Positions 10,681-21,849 of a stretch of 64,000 nt of DNA are shown in pieces. This stretch comes from Brugia malayi (lineage: Eukaryota > Nematoda > Chromadorea > Rhabditida > Onchocercidae). Below the pieces are notes generated by a model. The model made no database searches, was not told where the DNA came from, and was given only the letters and a program-made list of their open reading frames with translations. The first letter of the stretch is position 1. The number at the start of each line of letters is the position of its first letter. Position numbers and translations under genes: made by a program. The stretch lies in contig NW_025062478.1 of the NCBI RefSeq assembly GCF_000002995.4, positions 13,016,001-13,080,000 of the forward strand, read 5' to 3'.

Positions 10681-13600
10681 TAGACAAACCTAAAAAGTGA
10701 AGAATAAAAGTATGACCGAACACTTGACAGAGATGTAACCGATAATGTGACTTTGCCGTTTTACGTTATATTAAAAGACAGTAATTTTTAAATGGATTTC
10801 TCGTAAATATGATGGCGAACGCAATGCGTTTCATCCGCTTAACGAACAAATGCGCTATCTTGAATTAAGTGATAATTTGCGTACAAATTGCTAATTTATA
10901 TCAAAATTTTATAGTTAAATATGTCAGTGCATTAAACGGTCGAATATGAATTGGTTGTTCTTTATATTAATGCATTTGTTACAAAATATACTTAACTGCA
11001 TACTATGGTAGTACAACTTTCCTTTTTTATATATATTTAATTTTTTTGGTATGGCTGTTTGTTTTAATTAATTTTGACAGAAATTTAGAAGCAAATAAAG
11101 AAATCACAATGTTTGAAATTTTTATATCAATTAGTCCTTAAAAAAATTCGATACATTGAGTTGTTATAGGTTGTTTTTTAATAAAATGTCAAGGTTGTTT
11201 GACACTTAAAATTCCAGCATGTAAAAAAGTAAATCATAGAAATTGGAATAAATAAAGTGATTAAATTAAAAAGATTAAATCAAATGAAATACATGCTGCG
11301 TTGTGATTTCTTTACAAATGCAATGAGTATCATCTCAATAAATATGCTGAAAAACTTTTACGACATTTGCTAACATAATTGATGGAAGTGAGAGTTAATT
11401 GCTTTAAGAATATTTCAATCGACACAAACAGCTGGATAGGTATTTTTACCATTATCCAAACTTCAAAAATATAAAAAAATTCTGAGTGTGTATCTAATCA
11501 AGAAATTAAAAAATGTCATGTAAAAATTTTAAATTAAATCAAATTCATAAATCTCTTCCTGATTTTCACCTGTAATACTTTATTGATTACAATTAGTCAC
11601 TCACTGATATAAATTTGACGCATTGTTGTAGATCGCATAATTATATAACTTTATGAAATGATATGTAGTAATTAAGAAGATTCTTTTCCAAAAGTTTATT
11701 TCATATTATTCATGCAATAATTGAGAAAGAAATACATACGAACAATTTCATTTTATTAGTAATTTAACACCAACGACAATTATTTGCAACTCCTTCGTGC
11801 ATAGCACGCAAGGTTACATGCAAATGAAATTCGCGGATGAATTTAATACTGAGAAATGCATTGCACGGGTAACAAAGATGACAAAAGAGTGAAGAATATG
11901 ACTCTAATATGCACATAAGATCAAAGATACAAATAATAATTTATCAATAAAAAAAGGAATAAGTAACAAAGAATTTGACCAACAGAAAATATAAATTTCT
12001 TCTCTTCAAAGTGCGAAAGCTTTAATGTTTCTTCATGTGTAATTTCAAGCCTAGTTTTCTCTGAAAGTCTTTACTGCAAATAGTGCAGTGGTAGACTGGT
12101 CTACTATTCATGCCATGAATCGCCGTGTGAATGTGCAAATCGCTCTTTCGTACGTAACTTTTCCCGCATACTGGACAACTGTGAGGCTTCTCACCGGTAT
12201 GAGTTATCATATGTCCTTTCACATGCGAAGAGCGACTGAAATTCTTTTTGCATATCGGACAACTGTACGGCTTCTCTCCAGTATGAGTCATCATATGCTT
12301 TTTCATATTCGAGAAATTATTGAAAAATTTTTTGCATGTCGGACAACTGTACGGCTTTTCACCGGTATGAGTCCTCATGTGTCCTTTCACATACGAAGAG
12401 CGACTGAAATCCTTTTTGCATATGAAACAACTAAACGGCTTCTCACCCGTATGAGTCATCATATGTTCTTTTATATTCACCACTTCCTTTTGACATATAT
12501 AACAGCGTTGCTTCTTTTTCGTTCTTCTTTGCTGCTTCGAAAGTTCCATCACTTCCACCGGTGTTTCGACTCGAACGAGCTCTCGCCGCGGTGTAATTCG
12601 TTCATCACTCACTCCCTTCATTGATAAGGCTTGCGACTTATTCTCTTCCTTTTTCAATTTTGGAGCCGGTAAATCCAGTCTTTTTGTTTGAAGCATTTGT
12701 AATCCAATCTCATCTTCTATTCCCATTGATAAGCCTTGTGATCCATCCCCGTCATCTCTCACTTTTGATATATATAAATCCAATGGTTCTGTTTGGTCCG
12801 TTTGCGCTGCCTCAAATGATATGAAATTATACTGTGTAAAATTTTAAAATTTCAAGGTATTGCAGCGTTGTTGTATTTCTCAAACTTTAAGTGGACTTAC
12901 AGTGGTTTGAATATTGATCAATTGGAAGAAGAAGCAGAAGAAATAGATGAAATGCATGTCAATGAGAATAATTTGTTGCCAATTCTGAAAAAACATTCAA
13001 ATTTACTGGACGGTGCTCACCGCTGCTGTTTGACAAATGCGCAAAGTTTCTAAATATAATGGATTATTTACAAATTAATCATTGAGTTCCGAAATCTTTC
13101 TCATAACTCGAAACTTCCGAAAAAGATAACATCCTCTGTCGAAATAAATGAAATAATAAATAAAAACTTACTGAATGAAATTTGTTGAAGATTATTGGAG
13201 AATTGTATGTATAAATGCTCATTCAGATGGGAGTGGCAAACTACGTATATTGATGAACTTATGTCCACGTATAATAATATAAGTAATAAGAGAATTTATA
13301 TTAGTATAACAAAAACAGTCAGTGTTTAATCCTTTGCATTGAATTGTTTCATTTTAGTTGCTATATTACATTGTTGGAAATAATTTATGCAAAACAGTTG
13401 CAACGTTTTTTGCACAATTTTATTTCGTTTCGATTCAATTTTTATAAATTTTCAAATCTTTGCAATATTGGTTAGAAGGGAAAATACATAATTACATTGC
13501 TTGCAATTGATATGGATAATTTGCGCATGCTAAACGACTTCATCTAATATTTCGTTTGAACGACGTCTGTAAATTTTCAGATTTGCTTTGTTTTAAATTT

Positions 13601-13800
13601 CAAATTTTTTAAAAAAAATTTTTATTTCCAAAAAATCGGAAAATTTGAGCGAAGTGAAACAAGATATATTTATAGTTTAATTGGTCATATTGATATTAAA
13701 TTTTGTTAATCGGTTCTTTGCGATAAATTGAAAAACCTTTCGCAGCTGTAACAATACAAAAAAACATTCATAATATTTTCCTTGTCAGTCTGAAATCTCA
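10681..13800 (-). repeat. Zinc-finger duplication unit B
   Basis: Direct repeat of unit A. It starts with sequence homologous to 8540-8760 and contains extra sequence (about 10940-11860) absent from the equivalent place in A. It then carries gene B and a 5' flank matching that of gene A, up to about 13760. The segment about 11690-11830 (containing acaatttcattttattagta) is in turn similar to 16180-16280 downstream of gene C, so all three copies descend from one ancestral unit. Confidence 0.78.
12022..12957 (-). CDS. C2H2 zinc-finger protein B, six fingers, signal-peptide-like N-terminus
   Basis: Proposed exons: 12957-12901 and 12810-12022; 281 aa. Exon 1 gives MHFIYFFCFFFQLINIQTT, joined to AAQTDQTEPLDLYISK. 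The donor gtaagt, the acceptor 'catttgag' and the upstream 'ttttttcag' are the same as in gene A. It carries six fingers, one more than A. The second (FSCFICKKDFSRSSYVKGH) has no counterpart in A, and the fourth (YSCPICKKNFSRSSHVKGH) replaces A's NDPGNMERH helix. The last two fingers are almost identical to A's. The motif PLDLS of A and C is changed to PLDLY. The 5' part is open with no stop, and the two start exons differ from A at a few positions only, so the copy looks functional and young. Confidence 0.72.
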
Positions 13801-14313
13801 GAAGACTGCTACGCAAGTAATTTAATAAAGCAGAAATTTTAAGATTGGCCATTTCTTTCTTAAATTTTTTTTTGGTCACATTCGTTCATATTTTTTTTCA
13901 GACAGGTTCAATGTTTCGTTCTACATTTTGTATTTATTAGATTTATATAGAAGGTTAGTTTGATTGAAATAGATTAAAATTATTGGCATTGATCAAAAGT
14001 TACATGAAATAATGGCTATGTAACTGCAATGAAGAAAATAAAAGAAATGAATGCGATGTACTGATATCAAATGATTGATTTCTGATCCCTTCTGCGGGTA
14101 CTCATATATGAAATGAATGAAGTATTCTATTTAATTTCCTCGTAATTTATAATGATCTAGTGATCACTGAACTGATTAGCAATCATTGTTCATCACAACA
14201 GTCAAAGCCATCATGAAAAATCGGTCAAGAACAGAACATAATAACTGAAGCTGTTGAAAAAATAGTGGACAATTGGACAATTGACCACAGTATTATTTTT
14301 TTTGCAGTATTTT
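13801..14313. other. Spacer between unit B and right palindrome arm
   Basis: Unique AT-rich sequence with no recognised gene or repeat. Confidence 0.45.
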
Positions 14314-14494
14314 TTAATTTAGCAAGCAAATCAATTTTGCATGTAAACGGTAATGAGCTGTGCAACAGAAGATACACCTGTAATTTTGAGCATGTATGGA
14401 TACAAAAGAAAAAAAATTTCTTAATATTGATATTACCAAATACTTTAATTGATAATAATGTTTAAAAATTCGAGCAATTCATTCATTTACTTGC

Positions 14495-14587
<93 letters not shown>

Positions 14588-15819
14588 TATCAGTAATCTA
14601 TTTACTGCTTTTTTAATTAAGACTAACAAAATTTCTTACTTACGCTTTTAAAAATTTATGAATTGCCAAAGCCTCAGAAAGCTGACAAACCCAAGGCAAG
14701 GTATGTCAGTTTTGTTTTTCCCATTCACTTCATTATATCATTTATACTCCATTTACATAAGTTCAACTTGGCTTATTTACTGTGAGAAAAGATTTTTGTA
14801 TCTCTTGCTTTATATCATAATCAATCACTAAATAAAAAAAAAGAGCCATTGCAATTAATTGATATTACTCATAAATAAAAATTAAATGCAAAGTAAACAA
14901 TGAAAATAACAGCAATAGCTCTTTTTCAAAATTTTAAGTTTTCACACACTGAACTATAGCTATAGGTGGAAATACCTTTGAAGAAGGCAACATAATTCAG
15001 AATATTCCACAGTTTCACTGCTTCAGAGAAGATACGACAACTCAATTGAAGCATGTAAATATCAAACACACATGGAAAGCTATAAGAAACCCATTTGCCC
15101 CAGCCATTTGCTTGCAGAAAGCAGAATGAGAATTTACTGCAATATAAAAGGTATAGAACTGAGAGAAGAGCGGTACTTAACACATTAGAAGGGAAGTGAA
15201 TTGTTCACAGGGAGCTATTACCCAGTTTGCATCTCAAACGATAATATTAAAATGTTCGCGAATAGCACTAATAGTCAAATCCTCGCCGTGCTCGAACACT
15301 TCTTGAGACTATGCATGAATGCCTTAATGCGATCGTACATGCAGTTTTCGTGAGATGAAAGAATAAGTGCGCTCCTTTTGCCTGTTGGAAGAAGGGCGGT
15401 ACTTGACATACGCATGAGAGGAAGTATGCTCGACTTGTAAGGGATGAAACTAATATCCATTTTGCGCCTCGAGCTTTAATATAAAGAGACGCTCTAAATG
15501 TACGTGCAGTTTTAGTGAAATGAAAGGATAATTGCACTCTGTTTCAGTCGCAATTATTTAATCTTCCTGATCATTATTTAACCTTCCTGATCATTATTTA
15601 ATCTTCCTGATCATTATTTAACCTTCCTGATCATTATTTAATCTTCCTGATCATTATTTAACCTTCCTGATCATTATTTAACCTTCCTGATCATTATTTA
15701 ACCTTCCTGATCGCATCATTATTAGAATTTCACTTCTTCTGTTTTGATCATTTTCTGTTTCATCAGTGCTATTCGATATTCGATATGTGGCGCAATACTC
15801 CCAGATGACAAATGCCATC
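14314..15819 (-). repeat. Right arm of large near-identical inverted repeat
   Basis: Reverse complement of 5673-7294, including the ATT run (about 14495-14590) and about eight copies of the 20-bp minisatellite (about 15556-15713). The inner edge is at taatttagcaagc, and the outer edge is at gacaaatgccatc. The outer edge lies about 100 bp from the eroded zinc-finger remnant E. The spacer between the two arms is about 7 kb and contains genes A and B. Confidence 0.93.
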
Positions 15820-15879
15820 CATGCTTTTTCATATAAATCTTCAAATCCATTGTTCATTCGATAATTTTATTGATTGCAG

Positions 15880-16110
15880 TCACTTAACAACAGAAATTTC
15901 AGAGCTTATCTGCATATGTGATTTCAAGTCGGGTTTAATCCAAAAATCTTTATTGCATACAGTGAAGTGGTAGGCAGGTCTACTCATTTCATGATGGGAA
16001 GTTAGCTAATGCTGTCATTCATTGATGGATTTACTGTTGAGTTAGATTGTCAAATGTTTTGAGTGAATGGAATTTTGAATGCAAATAGAACAACTGAAAC
16101 AAAATTCCAA
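15880..16110 (-). pseudogene. Eroded zinc-finger gene 3' remnant (copy E)
   Basis: On the minus strand the stretch 15900-15995 reads SRPAYHFTVCNKDFW, then KPDLKSHM. This matches the last finger of genes A and B (SRPVYHCTICSKDLQ, then GLKLHM), but the first zinc-binding Cys is replaced by Phe. A further decayed piece (CSICIQNSIHSKH) precedes it, separated by stops. No 5' exon is left: the sequence runs into the right palindrome arm on one side and the downstream flank of gene C on the other. Confidence 0.75.
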
Positions 16111-16536
16111 ATGTGAATCGACAAATGAAATGAATGAATTTCGTTGTTATATGACCTTATGATATTCATGTTATTTATGCAATAATCGAGTGAACAATTT
16201 CATTTCATTAGTAGTTTAACAACAGCGATATTAATTTGCAAATTCTTTATGCATAGTATTCAGTAGCATGCAAGAAGTTACTGGCTCGTTGTGTAGGCAT
16301 CGCTAGGCAATTTATAACAAAACAAATAAAAAAGTGCGAAGAATATAACACATAACAGTGAGAGAGTGTTATTTTAAAAACAAATGACAGAAGAACTGAC
16401 TGATGGAAAACATAAATAATCAATAACAACGGAAATAGCAATGCAATGTATTTCTTCAAATTTAAAGTAAAAAGTAAAGCGTAAGCTTCAGTGAATCCGC
16501 ATATGCAATTTCAAGCTCTGTTTAATTCAAAAATCT

Positions 16537-17595
16537 TTACTGAATACAATGCATAGGTTTGTTTATGACATGAGTTACCATGTGAGACTGCAAACTGTGT
16601 TTTCGGGTGTAACTTTTTCCGCATTTCGAACAACTGTACGGCTTCTCACCGGTATGAGTCATCATATGGCTTTTCATGTTACCGGACACAATGAAACTTT
16701 TTCCGCATCTCGGACAACTGTACGGTTTTTCACCGGTATGAATCATCATATGTTTTTTCATACTTTGGGAGTGAGTGAAATTCTGTTTGCATATCGAACA
16801 ACTGTACGGTTTTTCACCGGTATGAATCATCATATGTTTTTTCATACTTTGGGACTGACTGAAATTCTGTTTGCATATCGAACAACAGTACGGCTTTTCA
16901 CCGGTATGAGTCATCATATGTTTCTTCATATTCGAGTAATCATTGAAAATTTTTTTGCATGTCGAACAACTGTACGGCTTTTCACCGGTATGAGTCATCA
17001 TATGTCCTTTCACATGCGAAGAGCGACTAAATTTCTTTTTGCATATTGAACAACTGTACGGCTTCTCACCGGTATGAGTCATCATATGTTCTTTTATTTT
17101 TGCCACTTCCTTTCGACATATGTCACAACGCTGCTTTTTTATCGTCCTTTTTTCTTGCCTTGATAGCTCGATCACTTCCACCGGTGTTTCGATTGGAACG
17201 AATTGTCGCCGAAGTTTAATTCGTTCATCACTCACTCCCTCCACTGACAAGCCTTGCGACTTATTTCCTTCCTGTTTCACTTTTGGAACCGGTGAATTTA
17301 GGGGTTTTATTTGAAGCATTTGCAAACCAACCTCTCCTTCATCTTTTCTTTCCACTGATAAGCCTTGTGATCCATCCCCATCATCTCTCAATTTTGATAT
17401 TGATAAATCCAACGGTTCTGTCTGATCCGTTTGCGCTGTCTCAAATCATATGAAATTAAATCACACTATGCAAGATTACAAGTCTTCAAGATATTGAACG
17501 ATATGTTATATTTTGTTAACTTTAAGTGGACTTACGGTAGTTTGAACATTGCTCAATTGGAAGACGAAAAACAAATAGATGAAATGCATGTCCAT
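16537..17595 (-). CDS. C2H2 zinc-finger protein C, seven fingers plus a broken eighth
   Basis: Proposed exons: 17595-17536 and 17439-16537; 320 aa. Exon 1 gives MDMHFIYLFFVFQLSNVQTT (a second Met at the third codon could also start) and joins TAQTDQTEPLDLSISK. Compared with A and B the exon is shorter by exactly three bases, which keeps frame and supports its being translated. A 'gcttttcag' acceptor lies about 20 nt upstream of the start. Seven complete fingers follow: the short first one, then six with TGEKPY linkers, including two nearly identical neighbours (KQNFSQSQSMKKH and KQNFTHSQSMKKH) that look like a recent internal duplication. After the seventh the frame enters the paralogues' last finger (MHCIQ) and stops at once because of a small deletion, so that finger is lost. 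Confidence 0.72.
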
Positions 17596-18560
17596 GAAAA
17601 TAATTTCTTGTAAATTCTGAAAAGCATTCAAATGCTCATTGATAAATGAGCAAAGGATTTCTCCAAGAAATGTTTTTTTTTTTTAATTATATTAGACTAT
17701 TTGCAAATTTATCATCAATTCCGAAAATCTTCCTTATAATTCAAAAATTTGAAAAGAGGTTACATCCTCTTTCGAAATAAATAAAGCAAAACTTACTGAA
17801 TGAAATTTGTAGAAGGAAGTCTGACAGAGATCAGCCGATCAATTCTGTTAATTATGGTTGGAGAATTGTATGTATAAATGCTTATTCAAATGGGAGTGGC
17901 AAACTACGTGTACTGATAATATAGAATATAAAATATTTGCGCATAATAATACGAAATAGCAATCATTGTTTAATCCTTTATAACAAATTATTTCATTTCA
18001 AATGCTACATTGCATTGTTGAAAATAATTTTATGCAAAGCAGTTGTGACATTTTTTGTAATTTTATTTCATTTCGCTTCGATTTTTTCATGCATCCAAGT
18101 CTTTTGGATTATTAACGAAAGGAGAAAATTACATTGCTGCATCTCTTATAATTGATAATATTGATTTATAAATGATAAATGATTTCACCAAATCTTTCGT
18201 TTGGATTTTAAATTTTCAAATTTTCTTTGTATCAATAATCATATCTAATATGATTTGCTGAAGTTAGCTGTCAAATGAGTACCAATTGATAATTCCTAAT
18301 ACTTATGAACCTTTTAAATGCCAATCATAATGAAACTGAAAAGGAAAAAAAGACGGTGGTAAAGTTCTATCAATTACTGCATTGTGTCTGATTAGCATCA
18401 CTTGAAATGCTGAACCGGAAGTTATCAGTTCGCCATCCATGGTTATGTAGCCAATAGAGATGCCTAATGGCTCCAAGCAACAAGCTCGGACTGGAACTAT
18501 CTGCAATTCCACACCGTTAAATTTAAGGGCAGGCTTCAATTTGTTCTTATAAACAAGAAT
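17440..18560 (-). repeat. Left arm of second, diverged inverted duplication (C side)
   Basis: Exon 1 of gene C, its 5' flank and an unidentified open frame (18303-18539) recur in reverse orientation at about 19680-20800. Matching landmarks are the start exon (17536-17616 against 20642-20723), the segment with atgaaataaaatttt, and the segment encoding ITSGSAF. Divergence is clearly greater than in the 5.7/15.8 kb palindrome. Boundaries are approximate. Confidence 0.75.
18303..18560 (-). other. Unrecognised open frame, possibly an exon
   Basis: The minus strand is open from a stop near 18565 to the TAA at 18303. The peptide contains GVELQIVPVRACCLEPLGIS, then GYITMDGELITSGSAFQV. There is no ATG at its start; the frame can begin at a TTG at 18539, so it would have to be an internal or terminal exon or a fragment. 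An inverted, broken counterpart at about 19690-19870 keeps PLG, GYI and ITSGSAF, which suggests the peptide was once under selection. I do not recognise the family. Confidence 0.3.
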
Positions 18561-19679
18561 CTAATTTGTACATGTTTGCATAAGTCCTCGTGGCTTTCTT
18601 TAATTGAATTTTAAACAGATTCAAATAACAGGCAAAAAAGAATAAGTCAAATGTGAACAGTAGTTTATTCCAAGTATCAGCCGTGATTTAACATTGTTCC
18701 AATCGATATATGTTAAATACAGGAAGTTATCATCCATCATCCAAACATGGAAGATAATCTTTCTTCGACATATAAGGAAAGTTTCTTTCATCCTCTTTCT
18801 TCGACATATAGGGAAAGTTTCTTTACAGATTCAAATAACGAACTATTCGCTATCAATGACTAAATAAGTTAATGACTTAAAATGATATTTCATTCCATCA
18901 ACTAAACAGACGATTTCGCAAAAAAAGAATGAATTAATCCAACCATCACTTAATGCCTAATAAGCAAACATTTAAGGTACTTAAAATCTATTCCAAAAAA
19001 AAAAACAAAAAGACGATGAAAAAGCTCATTTCGGAATGGATGAAACTGGAGAGGTGAGGGAAAAACTTACTCAAATGAGAAAGGTTTGTCGGACAAACTT
19101 AAACGAAAGTTTGTCATTATTACTACATTTCTTGAACTGCTTATTCTACACTCATACAAGCTTTTCAATTTCTTGTTTGCTCCTGACATTAACAAACCTC
19201 TCAAAAAAAAATCTCACGTAGTTGTAACTGACTTTTCAAAGAAGAGATTAACAATGAAATTCCATTTGTTTGATAGATTTGGCATTGCTGGCATTTTAAA
19301 TATTTTAACATTCCAACGTCTGCAAACCATACATGAAAATATAATTCGCTTCACTGCAGCCTTTCCTTTCGAAAGAAGCTTTTTTTTTTTTTTAGAGAAA
19401 GTATATGAAATGTGTTTTGGAATTTTTTGTACAAATTAACAATTTAATTGGTTTGATTTAAATCAGCAGAAATTTTGAAGTTACTATTTTTTGTTGTCGT
19501 CATTTCGCTGGCTTTAAATTTCTAGATGTGTGCAGATGGCATCTAACACTGAAAATATGTGAAAAATTGGAATTGAAAAATTGATGATAATTGCCAATTT
19601 CAATTTTGTAATTTATTCCTATTGGAAACATAAAGATTGTAATATTCTGTCATCCATTAGAGTAAGCAATAACATCGAT
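18561..19679. other. Centre of the C/D inverted duplication
   Basis: AT-rich sequence with a local ~40-bp duplication near 18750-18820 (around tctttcttcgacatata). Short plus-strand frames at 19036-19221 and 19086-19439 (MDETGEVREKLTQMRK...) have no recognised product. No gene is supported. Confidence 0.4.
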
Positions 19680-20800
19680 CATAGCTTCCCGCAACCTTGT
19701 GCAAGTATAACCATTAGGCAACTTTAATGGTTACATAAGCATAGATGTCGAACCGATAACTTCCGGTTCAGCATTTCATGTGTACTAACAGATATGGTAC
19801 AACATTTATCGGAAGGAACCAACGTTGCTGATCACTATCAGTAGTTTGGACTTTACCATCTTTTTTCTCTTTTCTACTTTTATTATGCCTGGAATTTGAA
19901 AAGTTGATGTCTATTAGAAATCATTAATTGGTATTCATTTGGCAGCTATTTTCATCACGTGGTGTTATACACAATGACTGTATTTACACACATAACACAA
20001 AGCAAAATTGAAAATTAAGTTTAAAAATGAAGTCAAAACAAAATATTTGATGAAACATTTAACATTATAAATCAATATCACCAATATTTTAATATGCTAT
20101 TATCATATCATTAATTATAAGAAACGCAGCAATCTAGTTTCCCTCTCTCATTAACATTTCCAAAGATTGGAAAATATGGAGAAAATAGTGCGAAATGAAA
20201 TAAAATTTTAAAAAATGCCACCAATGCTTTGCATAAATTATTTTCAACAGTATGATATAGCAGCTGGAAGAAAACTTATTTAGTGTAAAGGATTAAACAA
20301 TGATTGCTATTCATATCATTATGTGTAATATTTCATATTCTACTATTATTATTATTATACCCTATATTGTTTGTTATACATGGACGTAAGAGTTTGCACC
20401 CCCATTTGAATAAGCATTTATAGATGCAATTATCTAGCAATACCTAAAAAAATGATCGGATGTGATCGGCCTCTGTTAAACTCTCTTTCACAATTTTCAT
20501 TCATTTATTTCGGCAGAGGATGGTACCTCTTTTCAGAATTTTAACTTATGAGATTTTGGGGCTCGATGATAATAATTTAGAAAAGTATTTGCTTGAAGAA
20601 ATTTTCCCTGTGTGTATTTGTCAAATTTGAATGTTTTCCAGATTTGGCAAGAAAATATTTTCAGTGACATGCATTTGATATATTTCTTTTTCGTCTTCCA
20701 AGTGAGCAAATATTCAAACTACCGTAAGTCCATTTAAAGTTAACAAAATGTAACATAATGTTGCAATACCTTGAGAAATAAAATTTTACACAGTGTAAAC
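19680..20800 (+). repeat. Right arm of second inverted duplication (D side)
   Basis: Diverged reverse-complement copy of about 17440-18560. Going right, it contains the degenerate ITSGSAF-encoding piece, the flank, and the start exon of zinc-finger copy D. Confidence 0.72.
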
Positions 20801-20914
20801 TTTTTTTGCACACTATGTGCAGTAAAATTTTTTTATGCACAATTTTTTTTTATATTTTGCATACTATTTGCAGTAAATATTTTCAGAGTAAACACGGCTT
20901 GAAAGCGCACATTT
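20642..20914 (+). pseudogene. Collapsed zinc-finger pseudogene (copy D), inverted
   Basis: After an acceptor 'ttttccag', the sequence 20642-20723 matches exon 1 of the zinc-finger genes (ATG at 20669, MHLIYFFFVFQVSK) and ends at the same gtaagtcca donor. One extra base near the end shifts the frame. The intron start resembles that of gene C. The main finger exon is then almost absent: only 20858-20914 remains, reading LHTICSKYFQSKHGLKAHI before a stop, which is the last finger with its first Cys lost. An upstream echo at about 20808-20845 (HTMCSKIF) shows a small local duplication. This copy cannot encode a finger protein. Confidence 0.8.
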
Positions 20915-21690
20915 AAACAGAAGAAATGCGCTCTGCTCTTTCTGTTGTTGATCATTTATATTTTCTATTGATCGAATTCTTGTTGCTTACTGTTTTTTTA
21001 TTGATAAGTTATTATTACTGACTCTTTAATTAAATTAGCTAAAATTAATTTCAACATTTAAAAAAAAATTGAAATCATTTCTAATTGCAAATTTATTTAA
21101 TTTCTGCATTGAAAGTTTCCTTTAAAGTTAATATTTAAAACTTTTTTTTCGCATGAATGTCAAAAATCCCTGTCAAAATATAAGCAGATCAAGTGTAAGG
21201 CAAATAAAAGTAATCAATTAAGTTCAAAAAATATTTATTTTTAAATGAATTATATTTTTCAGCATTGGTAGAAGTTAATTGAAACAGAATTAAGAAAAAT
21301 TAAAACTTTTTCAACATTTAATTTATAAAAACTTTAAAAAGCTGTCAAAATTTCTTAAATAACCCTATCCAACAATTCTTGCATCAGGATTTGACAGTTC
21401 CTTTGATGTACTTCTTGTAACATCCATAGTGCATTTGTTATGCTGTGTTTTTCAATAACCAAGTAGCATATTTCGCAAATAAAACTATTTTACCAAAATT
21501 TAGTTTGTTCTACAATTACAATTTACCATTTTTTTGAAGGTCAGCGTAATTCCAGTAAATAACTTGCAAATTAAACATAAAAATACTATGATAAACTTTT
21601 TTGCGAAGCATTAGAGAGGTTGAATGAGAAAAAAAAATTATAAGTATGGTCTTAATGAGTAAATAGATCAATCATTCTTATGAATTTCAG
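20915..21690. other. AT-rich spacer before the bacterial-type block
   Basis: No gene seen. It separates the zinc-finger cluster from the Wolbachia-like segment. The left border of the bacterial insertion cannot be fixed by eye. Confidence 0.45.
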
Positions 21691-21849
21691 TAGGGTGCGA
21701 GGGCAGTTGTAGGAATGGACAGTACAATAGGGTAGGCTATTGTAGGGTTAGGGTTCAATTTTATAGCTCTGTCACTTTTAGTAGTAGGTAGAATTGTGGG
21801 TTCCAGCTTTGCTAGCGCTTGTAGCTATAGGATTGCTGCTATCGCAATG

